Made by a program: the position numbers and the translations under genes. Below are positions 12,522 through 13,513 of a stretch of DNA of 13,513 nt, in pieces. The stretch lies in contig CAZGTQ010000040.1 in NCBI GenBank assembly GCA_964528575.1, positions 1-13,513 on the forward strand. The letters run 5' to 3'. The notes beneath the pieces are model-generated. The model was not told the DNA's origin, searched no databases, and saw only the letters and a list, made by a program, of their open reading frames with translations. Origin of the DNA: CAZGTQ01 sp964528575 (lineage in GTDB: Bacteria > Planctomycetota > UBA1135 > GCA-002686595). The stretch's first letter is position 1, and each line of letters begins with the position of its first letter.

Positions 12522-13513
12522 ATGGCCGGCGGCCTGTTCGACGAGCCCGACGAGGCGGCGCGCGATCCGCTGGAGCCGGTGCCCGCCGACGCGCCGCTCG
12601 CCGAGCGCATGCGCCCGCGCGACGCGTCCGAGCTCCTCGGCCAGGGCCACCTGACCGAAGCCGAGCACATCCTCGCGCGCCCGCTCGCCGGCGAGCTGAC
12701 GCAGAGCTTGATCCTGTGGGGCCCGCCCGGCACGGGCAAGACGACGATCGCGCGCTTGATCGCGGCACAGAGCGAGCTGCGCTTCGTCCCGTTCTCGGCG
12801 GTGCTCTCCGGCATCAAGGAGATCAAGGCGGTGATGGCGGAGAGCTCGCGCGAGCGCAAGCGCACCGGCCGGCGCACGCTGCTCTTCGTCGACGAGATCC
12901 ACCGTTTCAACAAGGCGCAGCAGGACGCGTTCCTCCCGTACGTCGAGCGCGGCGACATCCTCTTGATCGGCGCGACGACGGAGAACCCGTCGTTCGAGGT
13001 CGTCGGCCCGTTGCTCTCGCGCGCGCGCACGGTCGTGCTGCATCCGCTCGGCGTCGATGCGTTGGTCGCGATCCTGCGCCGCGCCGCGAGCGACGCGGAG
13101 CACGGCCTCGGCGGCCGCGTGCGCGTGAGCGACGCAGCGCTCGCGGCGATCGCGAACAGCGCGGACGGCGACGCGCGCCGCGCTCTCACGACGCTCGAGA
13201 CGGCGGCAGCGTTGCTGCCGAACGGCGGCGAGCTCGACGAGGCGCTCCTGCGCGAGGCGTTGCAGCGCAAGGTGCTGCGCTACGACAAGTCCGGCGACGA
13301 GCACTTCGACCTCGTCAGCGCGCTCCACAAGAGCGTGCGCAACGGCGACGCGGACGCGTCGATCTACTGGCTCGTGCGCATGCTCGAGGCGGGCGAGGAC
13401 CGCAAGTACCTGGCGCGCCGACTCGTGCGGATCGCGAGCGAGGACGTCGGTCTCGCCGACCCGCAGGCGCTCTCCGTCGCGCTGGCCGGCGCCGACGCCT
13501 GGCACCGCCTGGG
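12522..13513 (+). CDS. rarA: Replication-associated recombination protein A (RarA/MgsA), 3' end outside window
   Basis: RarA is an AAA+ ATPase of the clamp-loader group that acts at stalled or damaged replication forks. ATG 12522 follows GGGGAGC. The 330 visible residues contain MRPRDASELLGQGHL (30-44, family start), Walker A GPPGTGKT (67-74), Walker B LLFVDEIHRFNKAQQDAFLP (120-139), sensor 1 GATTENPSF (150-158) and the arginine-finger segment LLSRAR (164-169). After the lid domain comes YDKSGDEHFD and then MLEAGEDRKYLARRLVRIAS, typical of the start of the RarA tetramerisation region. About 100 C-terminal residues should lie beyond the right edge. It is co-directional with and 7 bases behind the RNA methyltransferase gene. 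The call is firm. Confidence 0.93.
   Translation, partial: MAGGLFDEPDEAARDPLEPVPADAPLAERMRPRDASELLGQGHLTEAEHILARPLAGELTQSLILWGPPGTGKTTIARLIAAQSELRFVPFSAVLSGIKEIKAVMAESSRERKRTGRRTLLFVDEIHRFNKAQQDAFLPYVERGDILLIGATTENPSFEVVGPLLSRARTVVLHPLGVDALVAILRRAASDAEHGLGGRVRVSDAALAAIANSADGDARRALTTLETAAALLPNGGELDEALLREALQRKVLRYDKSGDEHFDLVSALHKSVRNGDADASIYWLVRMLEAGEDRKYLARRLVRIASEDVGLADPQALSVALAGADAWHRL

Overview
The window is very GC-rich DNA (about 70 % by eye, with strong G/C bias at third codon positions), densely packed with genes and without tRNA, rRNA, CRISPR array, transposase or phage gene. It looks chromosomal. An RCC1-repeat exported protein, a PhyH-type dioxygenase, DUF-rich neighbourhoods and use of TTG/GTG starts suggest an uncultured Planctomycetota-like bacterium; this assignment is inference only.

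Layout. (i) 1-450: two gene fragments pointing at each other, a plus-strand fragment with a Cys-rich motif and a minus-strand signal peptide plus RCC1 repeat. Both lose their 3' parts at the same place, about 195-210. (ii) 685-4174, minus strand: a GTG-started exported protein resembling DUF885, whose leader is built from a 24-bp tandem repeat; then a Nudix hydrolase; then a PhyH-family dioxygenase. (iii) 4249-6803, plus strand: folC, a translationally coupled 171-residue protein of unknown function made of two related halves, and a PilZ protein. (iv) 6834-10056, minus strand: FHA protein, two-ring Clp ATPase and DUF2752 membrane protein in transcription order. (v) 10142-11674, minus strand: rsgA followed by a DUF2459-like lipoprotein. 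(vi) 11735 to the right edge, plus strand: SpoU/TrmH RNA methyltransferase and rarA, the latter cut by the window end.

How the genes fit together. folC (folate), rsgA (30S maturation), the RNA methyltransferase and rarA (stalled forks) are housekeeping genes. The less ordinary parts are the FHA-Clp-DUF2752 set, which may be a phospho-signal-linked unfoldase at the membrane; the duplicated 171-residue protein beside a PilZ receptor, which hints at c-di-GMP output; and the glycine-zipper leader on a DUF885-like protein that lacks the expected metal site. Short AT-rich TAGAAT/TATAAG elements sit upstream of folC, the FHA gene and the methyltransferase. In two divergent gaps the same element could serve both directions.
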